DNA from: Clostridium scatologenes
GTDB lineage: Bacteria; Bacillota; Clostridia; Clostridiales; Clostridiaceae
Length of the DNA stretch: 64,000 nucleotides
Direction of reading: 5' to 3'
NCBI RefSeq assembly: GCF_000968375.1
Contig: NZ_CP009933.1
Span: 4,898,001 to 4,962,000, forward strand
Notes under the pieces: generated by a model
What the model was told of the DNA's origin: nothing
Databases searched by the model: none
What the model saw: only the letters and a program-made list of their open reading frames with translations
Program-made: the position numbers and the translations under genes
Part shown: piece by piece, positions 7,012-16,362 of the stretch
Layout: every line of letters begins with the position of its first letter
How positions within the stretch are numbered: position 1 is the stretch's first letter

Positions 7012-8904
7012 ATGGATGAAAAAGTACTTTCAATCGACAAGACTACACTTGAAATGTTGGACAAAGCTAAAAAAGATGGTGTACAAACAGCTTGGGACAG
7101 AAAAGATGCTTTAAAAACACCTTGTGGATTTGGTTCAGCAGGTGTGTGCTGTAGAAATTGTAATTTAGGACCTTGTAGAGTAAGTCCTGTTCCAGGAAAA
7201 GGTGTAGAAAGAGGTATTTGTGGTGCCACAGCAGATGTTATTGTTTCTAGAAACTTTGCTAGAATGGTTGCAGGTGGAGCAGCAGCTCATGCAGATCATG
7301 GTAGAAGTATAGCACTTGAATTGCTTCACACAAGTCCAGATGGAGATATAAAAGTAAAAGATGAAAAGAAACTAATGTCTGTAGCTAAAAGATTTAATGT
7401 TGCAACAGAAGGCAAAGATATATACGATATAGCTCATGATATTGCTAAAGCTGGGTTAAACGATTTCGGAAGACAAGAAGGAGATGTTTGTTTACCACCT
7501 ACAGTTCCAGAAAAAAGAAAAGAAATTTGGAAAAAATTAGACATAATTCCTAGAGGCTTTGATAGAGAAGTTGTTGCAATCATGCACTCAACTCATATAG
7601 GTTGTATGGCAGATGCTGAACCTATGATTAAAATGTCTATGAGATGTGCATTAGCAGATGGCTGGATGGGATCATATATGGCTACAGAGTTTAGTGATAT
7701 AATGTTTGGAACACCTCATTCAATAGATACTGAAGCAAACTTAGGAGTTTTATCTGGAAATTCAGTAAATATTGTTTTACATGGCCATGAACCAGTACTT
7801 TCAGAAATGATTGTACAAGCAGCTGAAGAACCAGAAATGATAGCTTTAGCTAGAGAACAGGGAGCAGATGGAATAAATCTTTGTGGTATGTGTTGTACTG
7901 CAAATGAAGCTACTATGAGACATGGTATTAAATTGGCAGGAAACTTTATGCAGCAGGAATTAGCAGTAGTAACAGGTGCTGTTGAAGCTTTAGTAGTTGA
8001 TGTACAATGTATAATGCCAGCGCTAGCAAAATTATCTGAATCATATCATACTAAATTCATAACAACTTCACCAAAAGCTTACATTAAGGGATCAACTCGT
8101 ATGGAAATGGATGAAGAGCATCCACTTGAAACAGCTAGAGAAATTGTAAAAGCAGCAATAATGAACTTTAAAAATAGAGATAAGAGCAAAGTTATGATAC
8201 CAGAACTTAAATCAGAAGCAATAGTTGGATATAGTACAGAAGAAATATTAAATAAATTAGATGGAGTTGTAAACTCACAAATAGGTCCAATGCAGACTAC
8301 AAAACCTTTAGCAGATGTTATAGTTGCAGGTGTTTTAAGAGGAGCAGCAGGTGTAGTTGGATGTAATAATCCAAAAGTTCAACATGATTTTGGACATATA
8401 GAAACTATAAAAGGCTTAATCAAAAATGATATCATTGTTGTTGTTACAGGTTGTGCAGCTCAAGCAGCAGCTAAAGAAGGATTACTTAAGAAGGAAGCAA
8501 GAGAACTTGCAGGTCCAGGACTTAAAAAGGTCTGTGAATTAGTAGATATACCACCAGTACTTCATATGGGCTCTTGCGTTGATATAAGTCGTATTTTAGA
8601 GCTAGTTGGTTCTGTAGCTATTCAATTAGGAGCAGATATAAGTGATTTACCAGTAGTTGGTGTAGCTCCAGAATGGATGTCAGAGAAAGCTGTATCAATT
8701 GGAACTTATGTTGTATCTTCAGGTATAGATACTTGGCTTGGAACTGTTCCTCCAGTAACAGGTGGACCAGAGGTCGTAGATATCTTAACTAATAAAATGG
8801 AAGATTGGGTAGGAGCTAAATTCTTTATCCAACCAGATCCACATAAGGCAGTAGAGGAAATAGTAAACAGAATTAATGAAAAACGTAAAAAATTAGGAAT
8901 ATAA
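7012..8904 (+). CDS. cooS: Anaerobic Ni-Fe-S carbon monoxide dehydrogenase, catalytic subunit
   Basis: 630 aa, full length. It interconverts CO and CO2 in the cytoplasm and forms the CODH half of the CODH/acetyl-CoA synthase complex. Cys38 and Cys46 fit the D-cluster, and Cys47, Cys50, Cys55 and Cys70 fit the B-cluster. Downstream motifs expected for C-cluster ligands are present: HGHEP, GINLCGMCCTANE, VDVQCIMP, GCNNP, TGCAAQAAA and MGSCVDISR. The ATG follows GCAAGGAGGG. It is first in the cluster, with cooC 240 bp downstream. Some acetogen strains carry an internal stop in this gene; none is present here. It may also be called acsA. Confidence 0.96.
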   Translation: MDEKVLSIDKTTLEMLDKAKKDGVQTAWDRKDALKTPCGFGSAGVCCRNCNLGPCRVSPVPGKGVERGICGATADVIVSRNFARMVAGGAAAHADHGRSIALELLHTSPDGDIKVKDEKKLMSVAKRFNVATEGKDIYDIAHDIAKAGLNDFGRQEGDVCLPPTVPEKRKEIWKKLDIIPRGFDREVVAIMHSTHIGCMADAEPMIKMSMRCALADGWMGSYMATEFSDIMFGTPHSIDTEANLGVLSGNSVNIVLHGHEPVLSEMIVQAAEEPEMIALAREQGADGINLCGMCCTANEATMRHGIKLAGNFMQQELAVVTGAVEALVVDVQCIMPALAKLSESYHTKFITTSPKAYIKGSTRMEMDEEHPLETAREIVKAAIMNFKNRDKSKVMIPELKSEAIVGYSTEEILNKLDGVVNSQIGPMQTTKPLADVIVAGVLRGAAGVVGCNNPKVQHDFGHIETIKGLIKNDIIVVVTGCAAQAAAKEGLLKKEARELAGPGLKKVCELVDIPPVLHMGSCVDISRILELVGSVAIQLGADISDLPVVGVAPEWMSEKAVSIGTYVVSSGIDTWLGTVPPVTGGPEVVDILTNKMEDWVGAKFFIQPDPHKAVEEIVNRINEKRKKLGI

Positions 8905-9037
8905 AGTAGTATAATTAAAGTAATATAAAGTAGTGTAATAATACTTACTCATATAAATAAGCAAGTATTATGCCAATCTTATAAAACTAGCTACAATCCT
9001 AAAAAATAATTTTTGGAATCAAAATGATACAAAAAAA

Positions 9038-9085
9038 CTTTCTCGAAATGATAAAAAATGCATATTGATTATCATTTCGAGAAAG
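9038..9085. other. Long perfect hairpin between cooS and cooC
   Basis: CTTTCTCGAAATGATAA (9038-9054) and TTATCATTTCGAGAAAG (9069-9085) form a 17-pair stem with a 14-base loop. On the plus strand no T-run follows. On the minus strand it is followed by seven T residues. It is probably an mRNA processing or stabilising element, or a terminator for antisense transcripts. Confidence 0.65.
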
Positions 9086-9145
9086 AATTTACTTAAAACT
9101 TATTATAAGGACTTTAAATAACTAGTGAGAAGGGGGAACTATAAT

Positions 9146-9937
9146 ATGAAGATGAAAATGGCTATAACAGGAAAAGGTGGCGTAGGTAAAAGTACTTTTT
9201 CTGCCATAATAAGTAGAATATATGCAGAGGAAGGATATAAGGTATTGGCTGTAGATGCAGATCCAGATCCTAATTTAGCATTGGCATTAGGGTTCCCACA
9301 AGAAATGATTAATGAAATAATACCAATATCAGAAATGAAAAAATTAGTGGCAGAGAGAACCAATTCCACACCGGGTGCCTTTGGAAAAATGTTTAAAATA
9401 AATCCAAAGGTTGATGATATACCTGAAAGATATTGTAAAGAATATAATGGTGTCAGAGTGTTAACAATGGGAACAGTTGATACTGGTGGAACTGGTTGTA
9501 TTTGTCCAGAAAATGTGCTTCTAAAGAAGCTTACTTCTCATTTGATACTTCAAAATAAAGATATAGTAATTATGGATATGGAAGCGGGTATTGAACATTT
9601 AGGAAGAGGAACAGCTCAAGGTGTAGATGTGTTTGTTGTAGTAGTAGAACCAGGAATTAGAAGTATTCAAACATACCATCATGTAAAAAAATTAGCAAAG
9701 GATATAGGAATAGATAAGGTTTTTGTAGTTGCAAATAAAATTAAAAATGTAGAAGATGAAAAATATGTACTTGAAAATGTAGGTGAAGATGCCTGTCTTG
9801 GATTTATGTACTATCGTGAAATTGTAGGAACTTCTGATAGAGTCAACCAATCTCCATATGATTGCAGTAAGGAAACTGTAGAGGAGGTAAAAAAAATAAA
9901 AGAAAAATTGGAAAAGCACGTAATTGAGAACATATAA
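9146..9937 (+). CDS. cooC: CooC-type nickel-insertion ATPase for CODH (copy 1)
   Basis: 263 aa from the ATG at 9146; the upstream GTG at 9125 overlaps the GAAGGGGGAA ribosome site and is unlikely. It is a MinD/ParA-like P-loop ATPase with Walker A GKGGVGKST near the N-terminus and VDADPDPNLALALG. A CxC motif (GTGCICPEN) fits the metal-binding dimer interface known for CooC. CooC uses ATP to mature the Ni-containing C-cluster of CODH, and the position directly after cooS supports that job. A second paralogue lies at 16363. Confidence 0.93.
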   Translation: MKMKMAITGKGGVGKSTFSAIISRIYAEEGYKVLAVDADPDPNLALALGFPQEMINEIIPISEMKKLVAERTNSTPGAFGKMFKINPKVDDIPERYCKEYNGVRVLTMGTVDTGGTGCICPENVLLKKLTSHLILQNKDIVIMDMEAGIEHLGRGTAQGVDVFVVVVEPGIRSIQTYHHVKKLAKDIGIDKVFVVANKIKNVEDEKYVLENVGEDACLGFMYYREIVGTSDRVNQSPYDCSKETVEEVKKIKEKLEKHVIENI

Positions 9938-10032
9938 TTTTTTAATAAGTTTGACCATACTCCATATAATTTCCTATAGAAATTATTGAAGAGGTTAAAA
10001 ATAAAGAAAAATTAGAGATGGGGGTATTTTAA

Positions 10033-11709
10033 ATGGATTTTAAATCAGACATCGAAATAGCACAAGAGTGTAAAATGGAGGACATTAGAAAAATAGCTGA
10101 AAAAGCAGGCGTACCTGAAGATGATATTGAGCTTTATGGAAAGTATAAAGCAAAAGTAAACTATAACCTTTTAAAAACAACTCCTAGTAAAAACGGAAAA
10201 TTAATATTATGTACAGCAATTAATCCAACACCAGCAGGAGAAGGAAAAACCACTACATCAATAGGCGTAGCTGATGCTTTATCAAAATTAGGAAAAAATA
10301 CAATAGTTGCATTAAGAGAACCATCATTAGGACCAGTATTTGGAGTGAAAGGTGGAGCAGCAGGTGGTGGATATGCACAAGTTGTTCCAATGGAAGACAT
10401 TAACTTACATTTTACTGGTGATTTCCATGCAATAGGAGCAGCTAACAATTTACTAGCTGCAATGTTAGACAACCATATATATCAAGGAAATACTTTAGAC
10501 ATTGATCCAAGAAGAATAGTTTGGAGAAGATGTGTTGATATGAACGATAGACAATTAAGGTTTATTGTTGATGGTTTGGGTGGAAAAGCTAATGGAATGC
10601 CAAGAGAAGACGGTTTTGATATAACTGTTGCTTCAGAAATAATGGCTATATTCTGTTTAGCTAGTAACATAACTGATTTAAAAGAAAGACTTGCTAGAAT
10701 AGTTGTAGCATATACAAGAAGTGGAGAACCTGTAACAGCTGGACAATTAAAAGCTCAAGGACCAATGGCTGCATTACTTAAAGATGCATTAAAACCAAAT
10801 CTAGTTCAAACTTTAGAGGGAACACCAGCATTTGTTCATGGTGGACCATTTGCAAACATAGCTCATGGATGTAATTCAGTAATAGCTACAAGAATGGCTA
10901 CTCATTTTGCTGATTATGTAGTTACAGAGGCAGGTTTCGGTGCTGACCTTGGAGCAGAAAAATTCCTAGATATTAAGTGTAGAATGGCTGGATTAAAACC
11001 AGATGCAGTTGTAATAGTTGCTACAGTAAGAGCATTAAAATACAACGGTGGAGTTCCAAAGGCTGATTTAAATAATGAGAACTTAGATGCTCTTGAAAAA
11101 GGACTTCCAAACTTATTAAAGCATGTTGAAAACATAACTAAGGTATATAAGTTACCAGCAGTAGTTGCAATAAACGAATTCCCAACTGATACACAAGCTG
11201 AATTAAAGCTAGTTGAAAATAAATGTAAGGAACTTGGTGTAAATGTTAAGTTATCACAAGTTTGGGCAAAAGGCGGAGAAGGCGGAATTGAAGTTGCCAA
11301 AGAGGTAATGAGATTAATAGATCAAGGAAAGAATGATTTCCAATTCTCATATGATGAAAAATTACCAATTAAAGAAAAGATAAGAGCTATATCTAAGAAG
11401 ATTTATGGTGCTGATGATGCAGTATTTACAGCACAAGCTGAAAAGGAAATAGCAGAGTTAGAAAAGAATGGATTTGGACAAACACCAGTATGTATAGCTA
11501 AAACTCAGTATTCTTTAACTGATGATCAGACTAAACTTGGAAGACCAACAGGATTTAAGATTACAGTAAGACAAGTAACAATTTCGGCAGGAGCAGGTTT
11601 TGTTGTTGCTGTAACTGGATCAATAATGAAGATGCCAGGACTTCCTAAGGTTCCAGCAGCTGAAAGAATTGATGTTGATGAAAATGGAGTAATAAGCGGA
11701 TTATTCTAG
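10033..11709 (+). CDS. fhs: Formate-tetrahydrofolate ligase
   Basis: 558 aa, normal length. It joins formate to tetrahydrofolate using ATP, the first folate step of the methyl branch. It shows TPAGEGKTTTSIGVADAL (nucleotide-binding loop), REPSLGPVFGVKGGAAGGG and the conserved C-terminal TGSIMKMPGLPKVPAAE. The ATG follows ATGGGGGTATTTTAA. fchA starts 20 bp after its stop, so the two are in one operon. Codon use is typical Clostridium, nearly all AGA for arginine. Confidence 0.97.
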   Translation: MDFKSDIEIAQECKMEDIRKIAEKAGVPEDDIELYGKYKAKVNYNLLKTTPSKNGKLILCTAINPTPAGEGKTTTSIGVADALSKLGKNTIVALREPSLGPVFGVKGGAAGGGYAQVVPMEDINLHFTGDFHAIGAANNLLAAMLDNHIYQGNTLDIDPRRIVWRRCVDMNDRQLRFIVDGLGGKANGMPREDGFDITVASEIMAIFCLASNITDLKERLARIVVAYTRSGEPVTAGQLKAQGPMAALLKDALKPNLVQTLEGTPAFVHGGPFANIAHGCNSVIATRMATHFADYVVTEAGFGADLGAEKFLDIKCRMAGLKPDAVVIVATVRALKYNGGVPKADLNNENLDALEKGLPNLLKHVENITKVYKLPAVVAINEFPTDTQAELKLVENKCKELGVNVKLSQVWAKGGEGGIEVAKEVMRLIDQGKNDFQFSYDEKLPIKEKIRAISKKIYGADDAVFTAQAEKEIAELEKNGFGQTPVCIAKTQYSLTDDQTKLGRPTGFKITVRQVTISAGAGFVVAVTGSIMKMPGLPKVPAAERIDVDENGVISGLF

Positions 11710-11729
11710 CTTCAGAGGAGGAAATTGCG

Positions 11730-12362
11730 ATGAAACTAGTAGATAAAACTTGTACAGATTTTATAGAAGTTCTTGCATCAAAGGCAGCAGTACCTGGTGG
11801 AGGTGGAGCTGCAGCTTTAGTAGGAGCTATAGGAATGGCATTAGGAAGTATGGTTTGTAATCTTACTATAGGAAAGAAAAAATATGCTCAGTATGAAGAA
11901 AAAGTTCAAGGAATACTTGATAAAGCAGGACAACTTCAAGAAGAACTTCTAAAACTTATAGATGCTGATGCAGAATGCTTCCTTCCTCTTTCCAAAGCAT
12001 ATGGTATGCCTAAGGAAACTGAAGAGGAGAAAAAGCTAAAAGAAGAAACTTTGCAGAAATGTTTAAAGTCTGCTTGTGAAGTTCCAGTAGCTATAGTTAA
12101 ACAGTGTTATGAATCTATAAAACTTCATGAAGCATTAGTTGATAACTGTTCTATGCTTGCTATAAGCGATGTTGGAGTTGGAGTACAGGCTTTAAGAGCT
12201 GCTATAATTGGCGCTCAATTGAATGTAATAATTAACATAAATTCAATCAAAGATGAAGCTTATGTTGAAAAAGTAAAAAAGGAAACGGAACCTTTAATAC
12301 AGGACGGAACAAAAATAGCGGATGAAGTTTATGAAAAAGTAGTGAAAGCACTTAGTAAATAG
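11730..12362 (+). CDS. fchA: Methenyltetrahydrofolate cyclohydrolase (FchA/FtcD-C type)
   Basis: 210 aa of the formiminotransferase-cyclodeaminase C-terminal family, mainly helical, with VPGGGGAAALVGAIGMALGSMV near residues 21-42. It converts formyl-THF to methenyl-THF. It follows fhs by 20 bp with an AGAGGAGG ribosome site and precedes folD, matching the pathway order. Confidence 0.94.
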   Translation: MKLVDKTCTDFIEVLASKAAVPGGGGAAALVGAIGMALGSMVCNLTIGKKKYAQYEEKVQGILDKAGQLQEELLKLIDADAECFLPLSKAYGMPKETEEEKKLKEETLQKCLKSACEVPVAIVKQCYESIKLHEALVDNCSMLAISDVGVGVQALRAAIIGAQLNVIININSIKDEAYVEKVKKETEPLIQDGTKIADEVYEKVVKALSK

Positions 12363-12396
12363 CAGCTTTAATTAATTAGATAAAATGATATCTATG

Positions 12397-12417
12397 GGAA
12401 GAAGTTTAACTTCTTCC
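12397..12417 (+). other. Small hairpin between fchA and folD
   Basis: GGAAGAAG and CTTCTTCC form an eight-pair stem around TTTAA. No T-run follows, so it is not a typical terminator. It may affect mRNA decay or processing. Confidence 0.5.
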
Positions 12418-12481
12418 TATGGATGTTAAAATAATTAAATGCTATTAATTAATAATTTTGTTTATGAAGGAGATTGTAAGT

Positions 12482-13339
12482 ATGGGTCAAATAATTAAAG
12501 GAAAGCCAGTTGCAGACGCGATAAGTACGGTTTTAACTAAGGAAGTAGAAGAATTAAAGGCTAAGGGTATTACTCCAAAACTTACTATAGTAAGAGTTGG
12601 AGCAAACGGAAGTGACCTTGCTTATGAAAGAGGAGCTCTTAAAAGATGTGCGGCTATAGGAATAGACACAGAAGTAAAAGAGCTTCCAGAAAACATAGAA
12701 CAAGACGATTTCATAGCAGAACTTAAGAAAGTAAATGAAGATAAAGCTACTAATGGTATATTAATCTTTAGACCATTCCCAAAACAACTAGATGAAAGTG
12801 TTATTAAATATATAATCGCACCAGAAAAGGACGTTGATTGTTTTAGTCCTGTAAATGTCGCTAAATTAATGGAAAAGGATGAAACTGGTTTTGCACCTTG
12901 TACTCCATCTGCAGTAATTGAAATATTAAAATATTACAATATTCCTATGAAGGGGAAAAATGCTGTAGTTATAGGAAGATCTATGGTAGTAGGAAAACCA
13001 GTGTCAATGTTGCTCTTAAATGAAAATGCAACAGTTACTATATGCCATTCAAAAACTCAGGACATGCCTTCAGTAACTTCCAAAGCGGATATAGTAATAG
13101 TTGGAATTGGTAAAGCTAAAATGATAGATTCTAAATATATTGGTAATGAAGCTGCAGTTATAGATGTTGGTATCAATGTTGATGAAAAAGGAAATCTATG
13201 TGGAGATGCAGATACCGACAGTTGTATAGAAAAGGCTTCAATGATAACGCCAGTTCCAGCAGGAGTAGGTTCAGTTACAACTTCGATACTTGCTAAACAT
13301 GTGGTAAAAGCATGTAAATTGCAAAATAATCTAGTATAA
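12482..13339 (+). CDS. folD: Bifunctional methylene-THF dehydrogenase / cyclohydrolase
   Basis: 285 aa from the ATG at 12482, with AAGGAGA ten bases upstream. An in-frame ATG at 12458 would place the ribosome site inside the gene and gives a non-homologous start. Conserved motifs include YERGALKRCAAIGI, FRPFPKQLDE, the 'VDCFSPVN' segment, the Rossmann signature VIGRSMVVGKPVSMLLL and TPVPAGVGSVTTSIL. It reduces methenyl-THF to methylene-THF; having FchA beside it suggests the dehydrogenase activity is the main contribution. Confidence 0.95.
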   Translation: MGQIIKGKPVADAISTVLTKEVEELKAKGITPKLTIVRVGANGSDLAYERGALKRCAAIGIDTEVKELPENIEQDDFIAELKKVNEDKATNGILIFRPFPKQLDESVIKYIIAPEKDVDCFSPVNVAKLMEKDETGFAPCTPSAVIEILKYYNIPMKGKNAVVIGRSMVVGKPVSMLLLNENATVTICHSKTQDMPSVTSKADIVIVGIGKAKMIDSKYIGNEAAVIDVGINVDEKGNLCGDADTDSCIEKASMITPVPAGVGSVTTSILAKHVVKACKLQNNLV

Positions 13340-13365
13340 GCATTTATTAAGATGGGGGAATAAGA

Positions 13366-14019
13366 ATGATTATTTCAGAAAAAAAGCCTTTTGAAGAGGT
13401 ACTCGAATATCTTAAAGATAGCAAAAAAGTAATATTAACAGGTTGTTCTTTATGTGCTTCCACTTGTAAAGTAGGCGGAGAAGAAGAAGTATTGGAAATG
13501 AAAAGTAAATTAGAGGAAAATGGCAAAGCAGTTTTAGGATATAAAATACTAGATCCTTCCTGCAATTTATTGAAAACTAGAAAGGATTTAAAGTCCTTAA
13601 AGGAAGAGTTAAAAGAGGCTGATGCAGTTTTATCTATGGCCTGTGGCGATGGAACTCAAACAGTTGCAAAACTTTTAAAAATTCCTGTTTATCCAGCTAA
13701 TAATACATCATTTATAGGTGAAATAGAAAGAGTTGGACAGTATAAGGAAGCCTGTAAAGCTTGTGGAAGTTGTCAACTCGGATGGACTGGTGGAATTTGT
13801 CCAATAACAATGTGTGCTAAAGGTCTTTTAAATGGACCTTGTGGTGGTGCAAGAGATGGAAAATGTGAAGTGGATCCGGAAAATGATTGTGCTTGGATTT
13901 TAATATACAATAAGCTAAAAGAATTAAACAAGCTTGATAATTTATTAGAAATTAAAGAGCCAAGAGACTATCAAATTAATGCTCATCCAAGAAAAGTAGA
14001 TTTAAGAGATAAGGAATAA
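13366..14019 (+). CDS. metV: MetV, zinc/Fe-S partner of methylene-THF reductase
   Basis: 217 aa. It belongs to the MTHFR C-terminal zinc-binding family that pairs with MetF in acetogens. Cysteine-rich motifs: TGCSLCASTCKVGG near the N-terminus, ACKACGSCQLGW, GGICPITMCAKGLLNGPCGG and GKCEVDPENDCAW. In acetogens MetV binds Fe-S or zinc and makes the reductase independent of direct NADH use in some species. The ATG follows GGGGGAATAAG; metF begins 18 bp after its stop. Confidence 0.93.
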   Translation: MIISEKKPFEEVLEYLKDSKKVILTGCSLCASTCKVGGEEEVLEMKSKLEENGKAVLGYKILDPSCNLLKTRKDLKSLKEELKEADAVLSMACGDGTQTVAKLLKIPVYPANNTSFIGEIERVGQYKEACKACGSCQLGWTGGICPITMCAKGLLNGPCGGARDGKCEVDPENDCAWILIYNKLKELNKLDNLLEIKEPRDYQINAHPRKVDLRDKE

Positions 14020-14037
14020 TTCTAAGGGGGATTAAAA

Positions 14038-14913
14038 ATGAGCCTATTGAAAGAAGCTTTCGAAAGAGGAGAATTTGGAATAACAGCAGAAATGGCTCCT
14101 CCAAAAGGTATAGATCTTTCTCATTTAATAGAATGTGCTAAAGCAATAAAAGTTAGAGCACATGGAGTTAATGTTACAGATTTTCAATCTGCAACTTTAA
14201 AGGCTACTTCTTTAGCAACATGTAAAGTATTAAAAGATGCAGGATTAGAGCCTGTTCTTCAAATAACAGGGAGAGATAGAAATAGAATAGCAATTCAAGG
14301 AGAACTTTTATCTGCAGGGGTATTTGGAATTGAAAATGTACTAGCTCTTACAGGAGATTACACAATGACAGGAGATCATCCAGGAGCTAAGCCGGTTTAT
14401 GATTTGGATAGTGTAGGAATACTTAGTGTGGCAAGCACTATAGCACAAGGAAAAGATATGTCAGGCAATGATTTAACTGGTATGCCTAAATTTTATTTAG
14501 GAGCTTGTGTAACTCCAAGATATGATCCTTTAGAATTACAAATTTTAAAAATGGAAAAGAAAATAAAGGCTGGTGCTAAATTTTTTCAAACACAAGCTGT
14601 ATATGATATAGATACTTTAAAAATTTTTAGAGAAAAAACTAAGCATTTAGATGCAAAACTTATGGTGGGTATAATTCCATTAAAGTCAGCAGGTATGGCT
14701 AAATATATGAATAAAAATGTTCCAGGAATATTTGTTCCAGATGAATTAATTGAAAGAATGAAGGGTGCGGAAAATAAAGTTCAAGAAGGAATAAAAATAT
14801 CTGGAGAGTTTATAAAGAAGGTAAAAGAAGAAGGTCTTTGTGATGGAGTTCACATAATGGCAATTGGTGCGGAAGAAAATGTGCCATTAATCTTAGATCA
14901 GGCAGGATTATAA
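14038..14913 (+). CDS. metF: Methylenetetrahydrofolate reductase catalytic subunit
   Basis: 291 aa TIM-barrel flavoprotein. It shows ITAEMAPPKG near residues 17-26, VTDFQSATL, ALTGDYTMTGDHPGA near residues 103-117 and FFQTQAVYDIDTL. It reduces methylene-THF to methyl-THF, the methyl donor for AcsE. No RnfC2-like third subunit is present, so this is a MetFV type as I recall it for C. ljungdahlii; the electron donor cannot be read from sequence. Confidence 0.94.
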   Translation: MSLLKEAFERGEFGITAEMAPPKGIDLSHLIECAKAIKVRAHGVNVTDFQSATLKATSLATCKVLKDAGLEPVLQITGRDRNRIAIQGELLSAGVFGIENVLALTGDYTMTGDHPGAKPVYDLDSVGILSVASTIAQGKDMSGNDLTGMPKFYLGACVTPRYDPLELQILKMEKKIKAGAKFFQTQAVYDIDTLKIFREKTKHLDAKLMVGIIPLKSAGMAKYMNKNVPGIFVPDELIERMKGAENKVQEGIKISGEFIKKVKEEGLCDGVHIMAIGAEENVPLILDQAGL

Positions 14914-14933
14914 AATCGAAGGGGCGATTATAA

Positions 14934-16313
14934 ATGAAAATAGTTGTTATTGGTGGGGGACCAGGCGGATATGTAGCTGCACTTAAAGCTGCAATGTTAG
15001 GCGCAGATGTTACTGTAGTTGAAAAAGGCAAAGTAGGAGGAACTTGCTTAAATGTAGGATGCATACCTACAAAAGCTCTACTTGCTTGCTCAGATGTACT
15101 AAATACAGTAAAAGAAGCTAAAAAATTTGGTATTAATTTTGAAGCCGATGTAAAAGCTGATTTTGCAGCTATAATGCAAAGAAAAGAAAAAGTTGTTACT
15201 AACCTTGTAAAAGGTATTGAATATTTACTTGAGAACAGGGGAGTAAAGCTTGTAAGAGGAGCAGGAAGATTAGTAAGCAATAAAGAAGTTGAAGTTACAA
15301 GGGAAGATGGAACAAAAGAAAGTATATCAGCAGATAAGATAATTATTGCTACAGGTTCTATACCAGTAGTTCCAAGATTTCTTCCTTATGACGGAAAAAA
15401 TGTAATGACTTCTGATGAAGTTTTGAACCTTAAAGAGCAACCAAAATCAATGATTGTTGTTGGTGGAGGTGTAATAGGTTGTGAAATAGGACAGTTCTTA
15501 AGTAGACTTGGAACTGAAGTTAAAATAGTAGAAATGTTACCACAATTATTACCTCTTGAGGATGAAGATACAGCAAAAATACTACAAAGAAGCTTTAAAC
15601 AAGGAAAGATAAAGTTTTTTGTAGGTGATGGTATTTCAACTGTAGAAGTTGGAGAGGATAATGTAGTTGCAACTCTACAAAGTGGCAAAAAAGTAGAAGC
15701 AGAAAAGATGCTTGTAGCCATTGGCAGAAGGCCATATACTGATGGCCTTGGACTAGAAGAATTAGGAATACAAGCTGATAGAGGTAAAGTAATAGTTAAT
15801 GAGTATCTAGAAACTAATATAGAAGGAATTTATGCTATAGGTGATTTAACTATAAGTCCTGATTTAGCTCATGTAGCTTCAAGACAAGGTATTGTAGCTG
15901 TAGAAAATGCTATATTAGATAAAAAGAAGAAGATGAGCTATAAAGCTGTACCAGGCTGTGTGTTCACAGAACCAGAAGTTGCTTCTGTTGGAATGAAAGA
16001 AAAGCAAGCTAAAGAAGCTGGTATAAATTATAAAGTAGGAAAATTTGATTTCAGAGGATTAGGAAAAGCTCAAGCTATGGGTAAATTACAAGGTTTTGTA
16101 AAAGTAATTACAGATGAAAAAGATGTAATTATTGGAGCTGCTATAATCGGAGAACGTGCAGCAGATATGCTTGGGGAATTAACAGTAGCTTGTGAACTTG
16201 GATTAACAGCAGAACAAGTAGGAGAAGTGATTCATCCACATCCAACTTTATGTGAAGGAATTATGGAAGCACTTCATGATGTTCATAAACAATGTGTTCA
16301 TTCAGTAGAGTAA
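14934..16313 (+). CDS. lpdA: Dihydrolipoyl dehydrogenase
   Basis: 459 aa with VIGGGPGGYVAALKAA at the N-terminus, the redox disulfide GGTCLNVGCIPTKAL near residue 42, a central NAD-binding VVGGGVIGCEIGQFL and a C-terminal HPHPTLCEGIMEA with the catalytic His-Glu. It has no fused lipoyl domain. It oxidises dihydrolipoamide with NAD. With gcvH in the same cluster but no gcvP or gcvT nearby, its partner in acetogens is unclear; it could serve a glycine cleavage system encoded elsewhere. Confidence 0.93.
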   Translation: MKIVVIGGGPGGYVAALKAAMLGADVTVVEKGKVGGTCLNVGCIPTKALLACSDVLNTVKEAKKFGINFEADVKADFAAIMQRKEKVVTNLVKGIEYLLENRGVKLVRGAGRLVSNKEVEVTREDGTKESISADKIIIATGSIPVVPRFLPYDGKNVMTSDEVLNLKEQPKSMIVVGGGVIGCEIGQFLSRLGTEVKIVEMLPQLLPLEDEDTAKILQRSFKQGKIKFFVGDGISTVEVGEDNVVATLQSGKKVEAEKMLVAIGRRPYTDGLGLEELGIQADRGKVIVNEYLETNIEGIYAIGDLTISPDLAHVASRQGIVAVENAILDKKKKMSYKAVPGCVFTEPEVASVGMKEKQAKEAGINYKVGKFDFRGLGKAQAMGKLQGFVKVITDEKDVIIGAAIIGERAADMLGELTVACELGLTAEQVGEVIHPHPTLCEGIMEALHDVHKQCVHSVE

Positions 16314-16362
16314 AGAATAGGACTTAGAAGCCCTATACATGACAATAGAAGGAGGTTATACA

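Noticed and set aside
9038..9085. Plus-strand terminator between cooS and cooC
   Set aside because: No T-run follows on the plus strand; listed as a hairpin instead.
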